Source: Candidatus Dormiibacterota bacterium (lineage in GTDB: Bacteria > Chloroflexota > Dormibacteria > Dormibacterales > Dormibacteraceae). Taken from it: DNA of 64,000 nucleotides. The stretch lies in assembly GCA_003139695.1 (NCBI GenBank), contig PLJM01000006.1, positions 310,001-374,000 on the forward strand. The letters run 5' to 3'. Numbering within the stretch: position 1 is the first letter of the stretch; every line of letters starts with the position of its first letter. Of this stretch, positions 17,888 to 27,688 are shown piece after piece. The notes below the pieces were generated by a model. The model saw nothing but the letters and a program-made list of their open reading frames with translations. It was not told the DNA's origin and searched no databases. The position numbers were made by a program, and so were the translations under genes.

Positions 17888-18943
17888 TCACCCGAGTATT
17901 TCCTTCAAGGCTCCGAGCAGCTGCTCATGTTGGTTGAGGGTACCGATCGTGATTCGAAACCAGCCGGCAATCGGTTCACGATCGTAATGCCGGATCAGGA
18001 TCTGTCGCTCGCGAAGGGCGTCGGCGACTGCGGCGGCGACCGCACCGGGTGGCGGCTGGACAAACAAGAAGTTGGCTGCTGAAGGCGCCACCTCGAAACG
18101 CAAGGCTGTTAGCTGATCGGCCAGCCAGGCGCGCTCGCCGACGACATGGTCGACGATCGCCCGATGGTGGCTGCCGTCCTGGATCGCGGCGACTGCCGCC
18201 ACGATGGCCAGCCGGTCGACGTTGTAGGAGTCTTTGACTGTGTCCAGTGCTGCGATGAGATCCGGGTCGCCGAGCGCAAACCCGATTCGCATCCCGGCCA
18301 GCGCGTATGACTTCGAGAAGGTCCGCAGGATGAGCAGGTTTCGATGCTTCTCCAGCAGGCCGATGCACGACTCGGGCGCGAAGTCCACGTATGCCTCGTC
18401 CAGCACCACGACGCCCTTCGCGGTCGCGACAATCTCTTCGACCGCGGACTCCGGCGACCACGTGCCCGTCGGCGAGTTTGGGTTGACGATGAATTTGAGG
18501 CGCGCGTGATCCTCGGCCAGCTCCTTCGGCCAGCTCCAGCCTTCGGCACAAGGATGCGGCGCCGCCACCGCCTCGTGGATCGTGCACAGGGGTTCGAATA
18601 GCGGATACGTCGGGGTCGGATAGGCGACATGGTCCCCCTTGCCCGCAAACGCGCGGAAGCACATCTCGATGAGGTCGTCGCCGCCGTTGCCAAGTGCCAC
18701 CATCGAGGGCTGCAGCCCGAAGTGGGCTGCGATCGCCGCGCGAGCCGGCGCCGCGGTGGGGCTTGGATAGAGTCGCAGCGAATCCCCTGCCGCGGCCTTG
18801 ATCGTCTTGATGACATTTGGCGATGGAGGCAGAGGCGACTCGTTGGTGTTGAGCTTGACCCAGCCCTCCTCATCGGGAGGCTGCTCGCCGGGAACATAGG
18901 GTTCGAAGCCCCGAAGGGCTTTCTTCAGGAAGCCTTCCGGCAT
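17888..18943 (-). CDS. hisC: Histidinol-phosphate aminotransferase
   Basis: LNTNESPLPPSP, NPNSPTGTW, VLDEAYVDFAP, TFSKSYALAGMRIGFALG. Confidence 0.92.
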   Translation of the reverse strand: MPEGFLKKALRGFEPYVPGEQPPDEEGWVKLNTNESPLPPSPNVIKTIKAAAGDSLRLYPSPTAAPARAAIAAHFGLQPSMVALGNGGDDLIEMCFRAFAGKGDHVAYPTPTYPLFEPLCTIHEAVAAPHPCAEGWSWPKELAEDHARLKFIVNPNSPTGTWSPESAVEEIVATAKGVVVLDEAYVDFAPESCIGLLEKHRNLLILRTFSKSYALAGMRIGFALGDPDLIAALDTVKDSYNVDRLAIVAAVAAIQDGSHHRAIVDHVVGERAWLADQLTALRFEVAPSAANFLFVQPPPGAVAAAVADALRERQILIRHYDREPIAGWFRITIGTLNQHEQLLGALKEILG

Positions 18944-19875
18944 TCGAGCAAGAAGGTCTCTATGGCGAGTCTCGGGCTGACGTTCTGCTCCAGGTACCCC
19001 AGCGTGTCGTAGGAAAGCTCGACCAGCCGCGCCCACCGGCCCTGCTCCGCCCCTCGGCTCCCCAGCATCCTGCGCCGGAGCTCGATCTGCCAGCTCGCGA
19101 TCGCGAAGAGCGCCGGATCTTCATGGTCGCCCTCGCTTCGGCGCCACGCCATCTGGCTGCCGTCCAGCTCCGCCGCCACCTGCAGCGGCACGTCGGCCGG
19201 GGCGCCGAACACCTCCTCGAGCCGGCGGGTCCACTCGCGGTGGTGCTGGATCACGCTGTCGTCGCCCGCGACCTTGAGGGCCCATCCCGGACGCCCGCGG
19301 GCGAGGTTCGCCACGACGGCGGCGCGTTCGGCATCGAGTCCTTTCGCTCGCAGCAGCTTCTCGATCTCGGCAGCGGGTACTGGGTGGAAGAACACCCTCT
19401 GGCAGCGCGACACCACCGTGGGAAGGACTACGAATGGGTTCAGGCTGGGACTGGTCAGGACGATGACGCGGTGCGGGTGCGGCTCCTCCAGAGTTTTCAG
19501 CAAGACACCCTGGTCCTGGTCCCGCAGCCGACCCACGTTGGCGACCAACGCAACCCGACGAGCTCCGACCGCGGGCTTCAGGTTGAGGAACGCCTGCAAT
19601 GAGAGCTCGTGAAACTCGGGCGCCTTGTCCGGCAGCAGCCGTATCTCGTTGATCGAAAGAGGCTTGATCCGATCGTCTTCCCAGTAGTCCGGGTGGCGAT
19701 GCAGCGGCGCCTCGGGCAAGAGCGCGCCGGCCAGCAGCCGCGCGGCGGTCGACTTGCCAAGACCGGCCTCGCCTACGAAAAGGTATGCGTGCGCCAGGCG
19801 CCCAGAGGTGAGCTGCGAGCGCAGCAGATCGAGGGCCTGGGCGTGGCCCACGAGCTCCGAGAACGGAGAAGGCAT
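18925..19875 (-). CDS. holB: DNA polymerase III subunit delta'
   Basis: SELVGHAQALDLLRSQLTSGRLAHAYLFVGEAGLGKSTAARLLA; LLKTLEEPHPHRVIVLTSPS; ATG at 19875. Confidence 0.88.
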   Translation of the reverse strand: MPSPFSELVGHAQALDLLRSQLTSGRLAHAYLFVGEAGLGKSTAARLLAGALLPEAPLHRHPDYWEDDRIKPLSINEIRLLPDKAPEFHELSLQAFLNLKPAVGARRVALVANVGRLRDQDQGVLLKTLEEPHPHRVIVLTSPSLNPFVVLPTVVSRCQRVFFHPVPAAEIEKLLRAKGLDAERAAVVANLARGRPGWALKVAGDDSVIQHHREWTRRLEEVFGAPADVPLQVAAELDGSQMAWRRSEGDHEDPALFAIASWQIELRRRMLGSRGAEQGRWARLVELSYDTLGYLEQNVSPRLAIETFLLECRKAS

Positions 19876-20528
19876 CACGGGGTAACTGTATTGCCCCGCT
19901 TGGGAGCAGCCGCCTCGCGCTCGATGGCGAGCCGCTGGGCGCGGCCTTGCAGCCACACCTCCCGGATGCGTTGTAGCGCTGTGAAGTTCGTGAGGATTGC
20001 AAGCAGGGCCACGACCCCGTAAAGAACGACGCCACCGAAGATGAGGCCGATCACAGTGACCACCACTCGCTCCGGTCGGGCGAACAAGCCCGAGTCGCAG
20101 ACAAAGCCGAGGCTCTGGGCACGAGCTCGCACGTAGCTCACCAGGAACGAACCGGTCAGCGCGGCGACCGTCCCCAGCAGGAGCCAGCGCTGGTAGGGAC
20201 CGGGAGTGCCGGCAAAGTAGACCGCCAGGCCGATGTAGATCGCCCCTTCCGAGTAGCGATCCAGGGTTGAGTCCAGGAAGGCTCCATAGGGATAAGCGCG
20301 ACCTGTCGAGCGCGCGAGGGCGCCATCGAGGATGTCGAAAGTGCCCCCGAATATGAGGACGATCCCTGCCCACCGCAGATAGCCGAACGCAACGAGGACG
20401 GCCGCGACGAATGTCAGCGCCACTCCGATCACCGTGATCTGGTTCGGCGTGAGCGGTATCCGCCGCAGGGCGGTCATCAACGCGTCCGCCTGGCGGCGGA
20501 CCCATGCCTCAAACCGCGTCGTGAACAT
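19875..20528 (-). CDS. CDP-alcohol phosphatidyltransferase, phosphatidylinositol(-phosphate) synthase-like
   Basis: DILDGALARSTGRAYPYGAFLDSTLDR matches DxxDGxxAR-x8-GxxxDxxxD; neighbours pimA/ino1. Confidence 0.88.
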   Translation of the reverse strand: MFTTRFEAWVRRQADALMTALRRIPLTPNQITVIGVALTFVAAVLVAFGYLRWAGIVLIFGGTFDILDGALARSTGRAYPYGAFLDSTLDRYSEGAIYIGLAVYFAGTPGPYQRWLLLGTVAALTGSFLVSYVRARAQSLGFVCDSGLFARPERVVVTVIGLIFGGVVLYGVVALLAILTNFTALQRIREVWLQGRAQRLAIEREAAAPKRGNTVTP

Positions 20529-21693
20529 TTATCTCCTCGATTTGCGCAACCTGTGCCTCGCCGACCGCAGACCCAGCTCGCGCCTCCCGCGCCTCCTCGT
20601 AGACCTCCAGGATCTGGGCGGCGACGACATCCCAGCCAAACCGGCCTGCCTTTTCGCGGCCGTACGCGCCCATGCGGCGGCGCAGCTCAGCGTCGCGGGC
20701 GAGGACGATCAGCGCCGATCCCAGCTCAGCCCAGCCCTTGGGCTGCACCGTCAGGCTGTCGCGCCCGGGCTCGAGCACGGACATGTAGCCCTCCACCTCG
20801 GTCGCGACGACAGGAAGACCGGATGCCAGCGCCTCCAGGAGCACGATGCCGAAACTCTCCGCGCCAGTGGCCGGGGCGCAGAAGATGTCTGCGCTGCAGT
20901 AATAGCGCGGCAGCACCGAGTCGGGTACGTAGCCGGCCATGACGACATTGGGCAGCCGGTGCCTCGAGATGTATCCCTCAACCTGGCCGCGTAGAGGACC
21001 ATCGCCGACCACGATCAGGCGGCTCTTCGGCACGCGCGATTGCATGAACTCGTAGGCGCGCAGCAGGTCTCCGAGGCCCTTCCGCTTTTCGAGCCGGCCG
21101 ACGAAGAGGATGTTGACGTTGTCATCCCGCAGGTGGCGAATCGGCGGCAATCCAGGCTTGAACGCATTGACGTCGATGCCGTTGGGGATGATTCGCACTG
21201 GGAAGTCCGGGAAGTATTGGTGTAGGAAATTGCGGGCCGGTTCGCTGACTGCGATGCCGCGGTGCAGGTACGCGAGGTACGGCTCGAGCCACCGCCGGCC
21301 GTAGTAGTAGCCGATATTCGAACGCGCGAAGGCGTGGAAAGTGCCGACGTTGGTGGTCTTCGACATTTTCAGCATCGTCATCGGGAGCGCCGGCATCAAC
21401 GGCTCGTGGAAGTGGAGGACGTCGAAATGCTCCTTCTCGACGATTGCCGCCACCTGGTCGGCAAGATGAAAGCTGAGCGTGATGCGCGCCACCGAATCGT
21501 TCACTGGGATGGCGATCGGGCTGCCGATTCGGTAGAAGCGTGCGGTGTCGAAATCGACGTCGGCGCGGCTCGACGGCGCGAAGATGCGGGCCTCGTGGCC
21601 CAGCCGGCGCAGCTGGCGCGCCAGGTGGCGAACGTGGTCGTTGACGCCGCCCGCCGTGGCGAAGTCATAAGGCGAAACGAGGCCGACCCTCAT
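20509..21693 (-). CDS. GT4 glycosyltransferase, phosphatidylinositol mannosyltransferase (PimA)-like
   Basis: MRVGLVSPYDFATAGGVNDHVRHLARQLRRLGHEARIFAP; GAESFGIVLLEALASGLPVVATEVEGY. Confidence 0.88.
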   Translation of the reverse strand: MRVGLVSPYDFATAGGVNDHVRHLARQLRRLGHEARIFAPSSRADVDFDTARFYRIGSPIAIPVNDSVARITLSFHLADQVAAIVEKEHFDVLHFHEPLMPALPMTMLKMSKTTNVGTFHAFARSNIGYYYGRRWLEPYLAYLHRGIAVSEPARNFLHQYFPDFPVRIIPNGIDVNAFKPGLPPIRHLRDDNVNILFVGRLEKRKGLGDLLRAYEFMQSRVPKSRLIVVGDGPLRGQVEGYISRHRLPNVVMAGYVPDSVLPRYYCSADIFCAPATGAESFGIVLLEALASGLPVVATEVEGYMSVLEPGRDSLTVQPKGWAELGSALIVLARDAELRRRMGAYGREKAGRFGWDVVAAQILEVYEEAREARAGSAVGEAQVAQIEEINVHDAV

Positions 21694-21715
21694 ATCAGAC
21701 CCCGCGTGGCGCCAA

Positions 21716-21734
21716 GGCCGGATTCATTCCGGCC
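21716..21734. repeat. 19-nt palindrome GGCCGGATTCATTCCGGCC
   Basis: Reverse complement identical to 46617-46635. Confidence 0.8.
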
Positions 21735-21790
21735 GTCACCCAGACTTGCATTTCCAAGCGCCGCCCAATCGTGGCCAGGAGAGAGGGGTC

Positions 21791-21825
21791 CGTGGGGGGA
21801 TCCTGATCCCCCCGCGCCTTTTTTC
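21791..21825 (+). terminator. Strong intrinsic-terminator-like hairpin on the strand opposite to the operon
   Basis: CGTGGGGGGATC-ct-GATCCCCCCGCG followed by CCTTTTTTC. Confidence 0.75.
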
Positions 21826-22690
21826 ATGGCGAACCGGCCCAGATGCGATGCGGCACGTGCCATTGCTCCGGGTGCCTTCGAATGAAGCCTTCGATGTGCT
21901 GCAAGAGCTGCTGGGTGACGCGTATCTCGTCCGCCTTTCGGTCGCCGGTGTTTTCCGCGATCACGTGCGGAGCCGCCTCCGCCATGAACGTGTCGTCCGG
22001 CAATCGGTAGACGCAGACGGGAAGCAGCGGTGTCCCGAACCTCAACGCGATTGATGCAGTGCCGAGAGGAATCGGCGCCGGCCGGCCGAAGAACGGCATC
22101 AGGTGGCCAGTGCCGATGATGTCCCGGTCGATGGCAGTGATCACCATCTCCTTCTCGTGAAGGGCCTGCGTCACCTTGCGTATGCCGGCGACGGTCAGAC
22201 TCAAGACGCTGATCCCGAGCCGCGCTCGTGTGTCGCGATACCACTCGAAGAGGGCCCTCGGCTCCAGCTCCTCGGCGAAGAAGCTGACGGGCGACAGGGT
22301 GGCCGCCCAGATCGCTGATACGACCTCGTACGAGCCCATATGACACGAGACCGCCATGACGCCCTTGCCCAGGGCGCGAGCCGCCTCGAGGTTCTCCATG
22401 CCTTTCACCTGCAGAAGCGGCCGCAGATCCGAAATCCGCGTCCGGGGCAGCATCATGAGGTCGGCGTATGCCTTCGCGTGATTCCGAAAGTTGAGCCACG
22501 TGGTGTGCCTGAGCTCGCGCTCGCTGATCTCCGGACACGCGACCCGAAGGTTGAACTGGAGCCTCGGCCTCGCTAGCGGCGAGAACCAGAACGCGAAACG
22601 AGCTGCGAACACTGCGAGCGCGTAGGCCCAGGATCGCGGCAGTCGCTCCACTATCGACTGCACGGACATGAACGCTCGGTAGCGCCACAC
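21824..22690 (-). CDS. LpxL/PatA-type lysophospholipid (PIM) acyltransferase
   Basis: GKGVMAVSCHMGSYEV, DRDIIGTGHLMPFFGRPAPIPLG. Confidence 0.85.
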   Translation of the reverse strand: MWRYRAFMSVQSIVERLPRSWAYALAVFAARFAFWFSPLARPRLQFNLRVACPEISERELRHTTWLNFRNHAKAYADLMMLPRTRISDLRPLLQVKGMENLEAARALGKGVMAVSCHMGSYEVVSAIWAATLSPVSFFAEELEPRALFEWYRDTRARLGISVLSLTVAGIRKVTQALHEKEMVITAIDRDIIGTGHLMPFFGRPAPIPLGTASIALRFGTPLLPVCVYRLPDDTFMAEAAPHVIAENTGDRKADEIRVTQQLLQHIEGFIRRHPEQWHVPHRIWAGSP

Positions 22691-23539
22691 TCATCCCTCG
22701 TTCTTGAAGATGGGTCTGAATGCGTACCACTGGTCGGGACGCGCCTTGATGAATTCCTCGAACCGGCTGATCACCGTCTGCATCAGGCTCTCTTTGGTGG
22801 TGCCCGCCGGCCATGAGATGGCCGGATCCAGGTGCACGTGGTGGTGGCCTGGTGAAACCGTGTACTGGCAGGCCGGCAGAAGCGCGGCGCCGGTCTTGAG
22901 CGCGATCGCGGCCGGTCCACCGGGTACGACTGCATGGCGTCCGAAGAAACGGACGTCCACGCCCGGGCCCTGCTCGAGGTCGCAGAGCAGCGCAACGATG
23001 CCATTGGCTTCGAGCGCCTGCGTGATCGATCGGACGGCCGCCCGGCCCAGCATGATCACGTTCAGCCCGAACTGGCTTCTGGTTCGCACCACTGCGTCAT
23101 TCAGCGAGCCGGGAAACCGTTCAGTCACGGCGGAGATTGGGTAGCCCAGAGCGCCCCCGTAAGCGCCTGCCATGTCCCACGAGCCCATGTGTGGGACCGC
23201 CATGATCGCGCCCCGGCCGGCGGACAGTGCGGCGTCGAGATTGTCCCGGCCGCCGATAGACATTCGGCTCAAGAGCTCGTCCAGGGTGAGGTTGCCGATG
23301 AGCATGAAGTCGAGCAGCATGCGCCCGTAGTTCTGAAAGGCGCGACGGGCCACGCGCGCGACCTCCGGGTCGGAACGATCGCGGCCGAGAGCCGCCGCGT
23401 AGTTCTCGAGCGCGGCGCGGCGTTGCCGGCCGTTGAGCCAGTACCAGGCCGCGCCACCGGGGGCTGCGACTGCATGGTTGAAGCCCGGCGGTAGCGCCCG
23501 CACGACTGCCGCACCTGCGCGATAGCTAGCGCCGAGCAG
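22691..23539 (-). CDS. Second LpxL/PatA-type acyltransferase (start uncertain; GTG at 23503 possible)
   Basis: [42 protein letters not shown]; tandem paralogue of previous gene. Confidence 0.83.
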   Translation of the reverse strand: MLGASYRAGAAVVRALPPGFNHAVAAPGGAAWYWLNGRQRRAALENYAAALGRDRSDPEVARVARRAFQNYGRMLLDFMLIGNLTLDELLSRMSIGGRDNLDAALSAGRGAIMAVPHMGSWDMAGAYGGALGYPISAVTERFPGSLNDAVVRTRSQFGLNVIMLGRAAVRSITQALEANGIVALLCDLEQGPGVDVRFFGRHAVVPGGPAAIALKTGAALLPACQYTVSPGHHHVHLDPAISWPAGTTKESLMQTVISRFEEFIKARPDQWYAFRPIFKNEG

Positions 23540-24695
23540 CGGTGGTCGCCGGCTTCGCCCGCTTGACGCGGCGGACGGTACCGTTCGTCCCGGCCTTACC
23601 ACCATCGATGAACTCCTCCACTAGGCGTTTGGCTTCGTTGTCGCGATACTGCACCGGCGGCGACTTCATGAAGTAAGAGCTGGGGCCTTCCAGCGCGCCG
23701 GAAATCCCGCGGTCGAGGGCCAGCTTGCAGCAGCGAACTGCGTCGATGACGATGCCGGCCGAGTTGGGCGAGTCGTGGACCTCGAGCTTGAGCTCGACGT
23801 TCAAGGGCACGTCGCCGAAGCTGCGGCCTTCGAGCCTTATGTAGGCCCACTTGCGATCGTGCAACCAGGGCACGTAGTCCGAGGGGCCGATGTGGACGTT
23901 GTCGGCGCCGATGTCGTAGTCCATCTGCGAGGTGACCGAGCGCGTCTTCGAGATCTTCTTCGACATCAAGCGCTCGCGCTCGAGCATGTTGAGGAAGTCG
24001 GTATTACCGCCGAAGTTCAGCTGATAGGTGCGCTCCAACTTCACCCCGCGGTCGGTGAAGAGGCGGGTAAGCACGCGATGGATGATCGTGGCCCCGACCT
24101 GCGACTTGATGTCGTCGCCGATGATCGGGAGGCCCTTCTCTTCGAAGCGCTTCTGCCAGTAGGGCTCGCGCGCGATGAAGACGGGGATGCAGTTGACCAC
24201 GGCGACGCCGGCCGCCAGCGCCTGCTCCACGTACCACTTGGTGGCCTCTTCAGAGCCGACCGGCAGATAGCTGACCATCACGTCGGCCTTGGACTTCTTC
24301 AAGATCCCGACAACGTCCGCGGTCTCGCCTGGCGCTTTCTTGACGACGTCCGCCAGGTATTTGCCAATGCCGTCGTGGGTCATGCCGCGCTCGACCTTGA
24401 CGTCGAGCTTGGGTACGTCCGAAAACTTCACAGTGTTGTTCGGGCCCGCGAAGATCGCCTTCGAGAGGTCGAGCCCGACCTTCTTCCTGTCGATGTCAAA
24501 AGCCGCGACGAACTCGATGTCGCTGATGTGGTAGCCGCCCAGGTCGACGTGCATCAGGCCGGGCACGAAGTCTGTGTGCGATGCGTTGTGGTAGTAGTGC
24601 ACGCCCTGGACAAAAGAGGAGGCGCAGTTGCCCACCCCTACTATCGCGACCCGAACCTTGCCATTTTTCTGGCCATTCTTGCTGCCGTTTTTCAT
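23526..24695 (-). CDS. ino1: Inositol-3-phosphate synthase
   Basis: [67 protein letters not shown]. Confidence 0.95.
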   Translation of the reverse strand: MKNGSKNGQKNGKVRVAIVGVGNCASSFVQGVHYYHNASHTDFVPGLMHVDLGGYHISDIEFVAAFDIDRKKVGLDLSKAIFAGPNNTVKFSDVPKLDVKVERGMTHDGIGKYLADVVKKAPGETADVVGILKKSKADVMVSYLPVGSEEATKWYVEQALAAGVAVVNCIPVFIAREPYWQKRFEEKGLPIIGDDIKSQVGATIIHRVLTRLFTDRGVKLERTYQLNFGGNTDFLNMLERERLMSKKISKTRSVTSQMDYDIGADNVHIGPSDYVPWLHDRKWAYIRLEGRSFGDVPLNVELKLEVHDSPNSAGIVIDAVRCCKLALDRGISGALEGPSSYFMKSPPVQYRDNEAKRLVEEFIDGGKAGTNGTVRRVKRAKPATTAARR

Positions 24696-25012
24696 GCCCC
24701 AACCTCCGTGCGAACTTCGCGTTCTTTGATTCCAAGCAAGTCTTCTAGTTGCCGCCGCTCACGGGCGATGTTCTCCACGTCAAGGGAGCAGTAGACCTGG
24801 CGCCCGTCGCGCCGGGTGCGGATGACGCCGCCCACGCGCAGCATCCGCAGGTGCCAGGAGATCCGCGGCTGGCTCATGCGGAGGTGGAGGGCGAGATCGT
24901 TGACGTTCTCCTCACCAACCTCGCCCAAACGCTGCAGGATGCGCAGCCGGGTGGGATTGGCGAAGGCCAAAAAGTGGTCGGGAAGCTCGTGACGCTGGGT
25001 AGGCAGAAACAT
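24692..25012 (-). CDS. ArsR-family transcriptional regulator
   Basis: [62 protein letters not shown]. Confidence 0.9.
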   Translation of the reverse strand: MFLPTQRHELPDHFLAFANPTRLRILQRLGEVGEENVNDLALHLRMSQPRISWHLRMLRVGGVIRTRRDGRQVYCSLDVENIARERRQLEDLLGIKEREVRTEVGA

Positions 25013-25054
25013 AAAGCTTGCTTTATGAGTCTAACGCATAAAGCTTCGGTTATG
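25010..25054. promoter_or_regulatory. Putative ArsR operator pair
   Basis: CATAAAGC-TT-GCTTTATG (25010-25027, perfect) and CATAAAGCTTCGGTTATG (25037-25054, imperfect), 27 bp apart; first overlaps the arsR start codon. Confidence 0.7.
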
Positions 25055-25077
25055 TGTGGACAGGAGCCGCGCGGAGG

Positions 25078-25992
25078 CTAAAGGTTGAAGACGACGCTCA
25101 GGGTGTTGCTGGACGTGCACAGAAAACCTGCGCCACACGGGCTCGGGTTGACCAATACAAACGTGATAGTGGCGCGGTAATGACACCAAGTCGTCCCGTC
25201 CGGCGGACCGGCCGAGAGAGTCATGAACCCCCCACTAGCCGACACGCTCATCCCTGGCGGAGGGCTCGTCGTGGGGTTGGCCGCGGTCACAACGCAGGCC
25301 CTTACAGGCTTGATGATCGATCCTCCGGTGACGCCGGTGATTTTGATCGTGAGCTTCGCGCCTGGCGTGCCGCCCGAGTAGGGGATACGGAGCGGGGGAT
25401 GGAGCGCGGTAGAGCAATCGGTGACTAACTTGGGAGCGTTGCCGCACGTCGCGGTGGTGACATTGAACACCAGTTGCCGAAACACCATGATCGAGCTGGG
25501 CGCCCCGGCCGCCGCACCGGCCGAATCGTCCACTCGCACCGAGAACGAATAGTTGCCGACGTTCGTTGGCTTTCCGGTGGTGCTGCCGCCGGTCGACAGC
25601 GCTAGGCCAGGCGGGAGAGCGCCGGCCTGGATCGACCACTTGTACGGCTTCACGCCTCCGGCGGCCACCACGACGACAGTCCCGTATGTGACTCCAACCT
25701 CACCGAGGTGGTACGGCAGGCTCTTGATGATCAGTTTCGCGGGCTTAGGCGAGGCTTTTGGCGAAGGGGATGCTGCAGCCGGCGGGGACGCAGTCGGTGT
25801 CGGCGTAGTACCGGGCGTCGTGGTTACTGGAGACGTCGAAGGACTGGTCTCAGGCGAGGTTGTGGCCGTCTGGTTGGTCTGGGTGCATCCGGCCAATAGC
25901 AAAACAAAACCCGCGACCCATGCCGCGGGGACGACACCACTCCTCACCAAGCTATGACGCACGTTATGCGCCGCAAATTGTATGGCGCGCAA
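25078..25992 (-). CDS. Secreted lipoprotein with Thr/Ser/Pro linker and Ig-like domain
   Basis: VLLLAGCTQTNQTATTS lipobox; YKWSIQAGALPPGLALSTGGSTTGKPTNVGNYSFSVRVDDS. Confidence 0.75.
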   Translation of the reverse strand: MRAIQFAAHNVRHSLVRSGVVPAAWVAGFVLLLAGCTQTNQTATTSPETSPSTSPVTTTPGTTPTPTASPPAAASPSPKASPKPAKLIIKSLPYHLGEVGVTYGTVVVVAAGGVKPYKWSIQAGALPPGLALSTGGSTTGKPTNVGNYSFSVRVDDSAGAAAGAPSSIMVFRQLVFNVTTATCGNAPKLVTDCSTALHPPLRIPYSGGTPGAKLTIKITGVTGGSIIKPVRACVVTAANPTTSPPPGMSVSASGGFMTLSAGPPDGTTWCHYRATITFVLVNPSPCGAGFLCTSSNTLSVVFNL

Positions 25993-26038
25993 GAGCGCTC
26001 AAGGCTTCCTAAGCAAACAAACTTAGGCTGACCGCCCG

Positions 26039-26629
26039 CTAGTTGTGGCGGATCAGCTCCAGGAACTCTGCCCGCGTTCGGGCGTCCTTGCGGAACGTGC
26101 CGAGCATGCAAGACGTGATCAGCTGACCGCCCGGCTTCTGCACCCCTCGCATCTCCATGCAGAGGTGCCGGGCCTCGACCACCACGCCCACCCCGCGCGG
26201 CGCCAGCTCCTCGCTCAAGGCTCCGGCGATCTCCTGGGTCAGGCGCTCCTGGAGCTGCAGCCGGTGGGCGAACACACCCACTAGGCGAGGAATCTTGCTG
26301 AGGCCGACGACCTTTCCCTTCGGCAGGTAGCCGACGTGGCAGGTGCCGAAGAAGGGGAGCATGTGGTGCTCGCAAAGGCTGTAAAACGGGATGTCCTTGA
26401 CCAGCACCATCTCGTCGTAGTCCTGGTCGAAGATCGCGCCCGCGATGACGTCGGCCGCTCGCACCCCGTAGCCGTCGGTCAGCTCCCGCATCGCTCGCGA
26501 CACACGGTCTGGCGTGTCGCGCAAGCCCTGCCGGGCTGGATCTTCACCCAGCTCGGCCAGCATCTGCTCCACGAGCTCGGGCATCCGATCGATCGGCTTG
26601 ACCTTCGCCACCGTCGCATCCTCACACAA
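26039..26629 (-). CDS. folE: GTP cyclohydrolase I
   Basis: SLCEHHMLPFFGTCHVGYLPKGKVVGLSK; QERLTQEIA; VVVEARHLCMEMRGV. Confidence 0.95.
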   Translation of the reverse strand: MCEDATVAKVKPIDRMPELVEQMLAELGEDPARQGLRDTPDRVSRAMRELTDGYGVRAADVIAGAIFDQDYDEMVLVKDIPFYSLCEHHMLPFFGTCHVGYLPKGKVVGLSKIPRLVGVFAHRLQLQERLTQEIAGALSEELAPRGVGVVVEARHLCMEMRGVQKPGGQLITSCMLGTFRKDARTRAEFLELIRHN

Positions 26630-26636
26630 TTGAGGG

Positions 26637-27644
26637 GTGGATGCGGTCGCGGCGGCGCAGGTGCTCTCGGAGATCGGTTATCTCCTGCGACAGAACGAAG
26701 CTGAGCGTTTTCGAGCGAAGGCGTTCGCTGCTGCCGCCTGGTCGATTGTCCTCTCGCGGCCGGACCTGGAGGCCCTTCACAAAACGAACGCGCTGACCAC
26801 GATCGAAGGCGTCGGGCCTGGCATCGCCAAGGTCCTGGCCGGCGTCATCGAGACTGGTCAAAGCTCCTACCTCGAGCGACTGCGGGCCGACACGGGGCAG
26901 CCGGCTCGGGACGACGAATCGCAGATCGACCTGAGTCAGTACAAGGGCGACGTGCACTCGCACACGAAATGGAGTGACGGCAAAGCGACGATGCTCGAGA
27001 TGGCTCAAGGCGCGCAAGCGATGGGGTACCAGTACCTCGGAATCACCGACCACTCGCCCCGCATCACAGTCGTCCACGGCCTGGGCGCTGAACGCCTGCT
27101 CGAGCAGTCGCGTGAGATGGCCGACGTCCAGTCGAAGGTGCATGACGTGACGTTGCTGCAGGGAATCGAGGTGGACATCCTCGAGGACGGCGCGCTTGAC
27201 CTCCCCGACGCCGTGCTCGAGCTGCTCGATGTAGTCATCGCTTCGCCGCACGTGAAGCTTCGCCAGGAACCGACAGCGATGACTGAACGCATGCTGCGCG
27301 CGGTTTCCAACCCCCACGTCGACGTCATCGGCCATCCGACAGGACGGCGACCCGGGTCGCGGCCGGGCGCCGATTACGACTTCGAAGCGGTGTTCAAGGA
27401 GGCGGCCAGGCACAAGGTCGCCCTAGAGATCGACTGCGACCCGGCACGCATGGACCTGTCACCCGAGATGGCCCGTCTGGCCCTGGAGTGCGGCTGCTAC
27501 TTCACGATGGACGCCGACGCGCATGCGCCTGTCGAGTTCGCCTACGTGCCGATGGCGGCGTGGATGGCGCGCCGGGCCGGCATACCGCAGGACCGGATCC
27601 TCAACTTTCTGGACGTGGATGAGCTGACCGCCGCGCTCCACTAG
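26637..27644 (+). CDS. HhH-PHP phosphoesterase related to the ends of PolX, no polymerase palm
   Basis: IEGVGPGIAKVLAGVIETG; YKGDVHSHTKWSDGKATMLEMAQGAQAMGYQYLGITDHS; no nucleotidyltransferase domain between. Confidence 0.85.
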   Translation: MDAVAAAQVLSEIGYLLRQNEAERFRAKAFAAAAWSIVLSRPDLEALHKTNALTTIEGVGPGIAKVLAGVIETGQSSYLERLRADTGQPARDDESQIDLSQYKGDVHSHTKWSDGKATMLEMAQGAQAMGYQYLGITDHSPRITVVHGLGAERLLEQSREMADVQSKVHDVTLLQGIEVDILEDGALDLPDAVLELLDVVIASPHVKLRQEPTAMTERMLRAVSNPHVDVIGHPTGRRPGSRPGADYDFEAVFKEAARHKVALEIDCDPARMDLSPEMARLALECGCYFTMDADAHAPVEFAYVPMAAWMARRAGIPQDRILNFLDVDELTAALH

Positions 27645-27688
27645 GAATTTCGACGCCGGCGCGGAGGCGGAGACTACGATCAGGAGCG

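Noticed and set aside
18588-18600. ggggttcgaatag, tRNA T-loop-like
   Set aside because: Lies within the hisC coding frame with no cloverleaf around it.
18925-20505. 526-aa ORF
   Set aside because: Only the part from MPSPFSELVGHAQ (19875) is HolB; upstream part is out-of-frame translation of the CDP-alcohol transferase gene.
23775-24794. 339-aa + strand ORF opposite ino1
   Set aside because: Antisense shadow; Asp/Val/His-rich typical of complement-frame translation.
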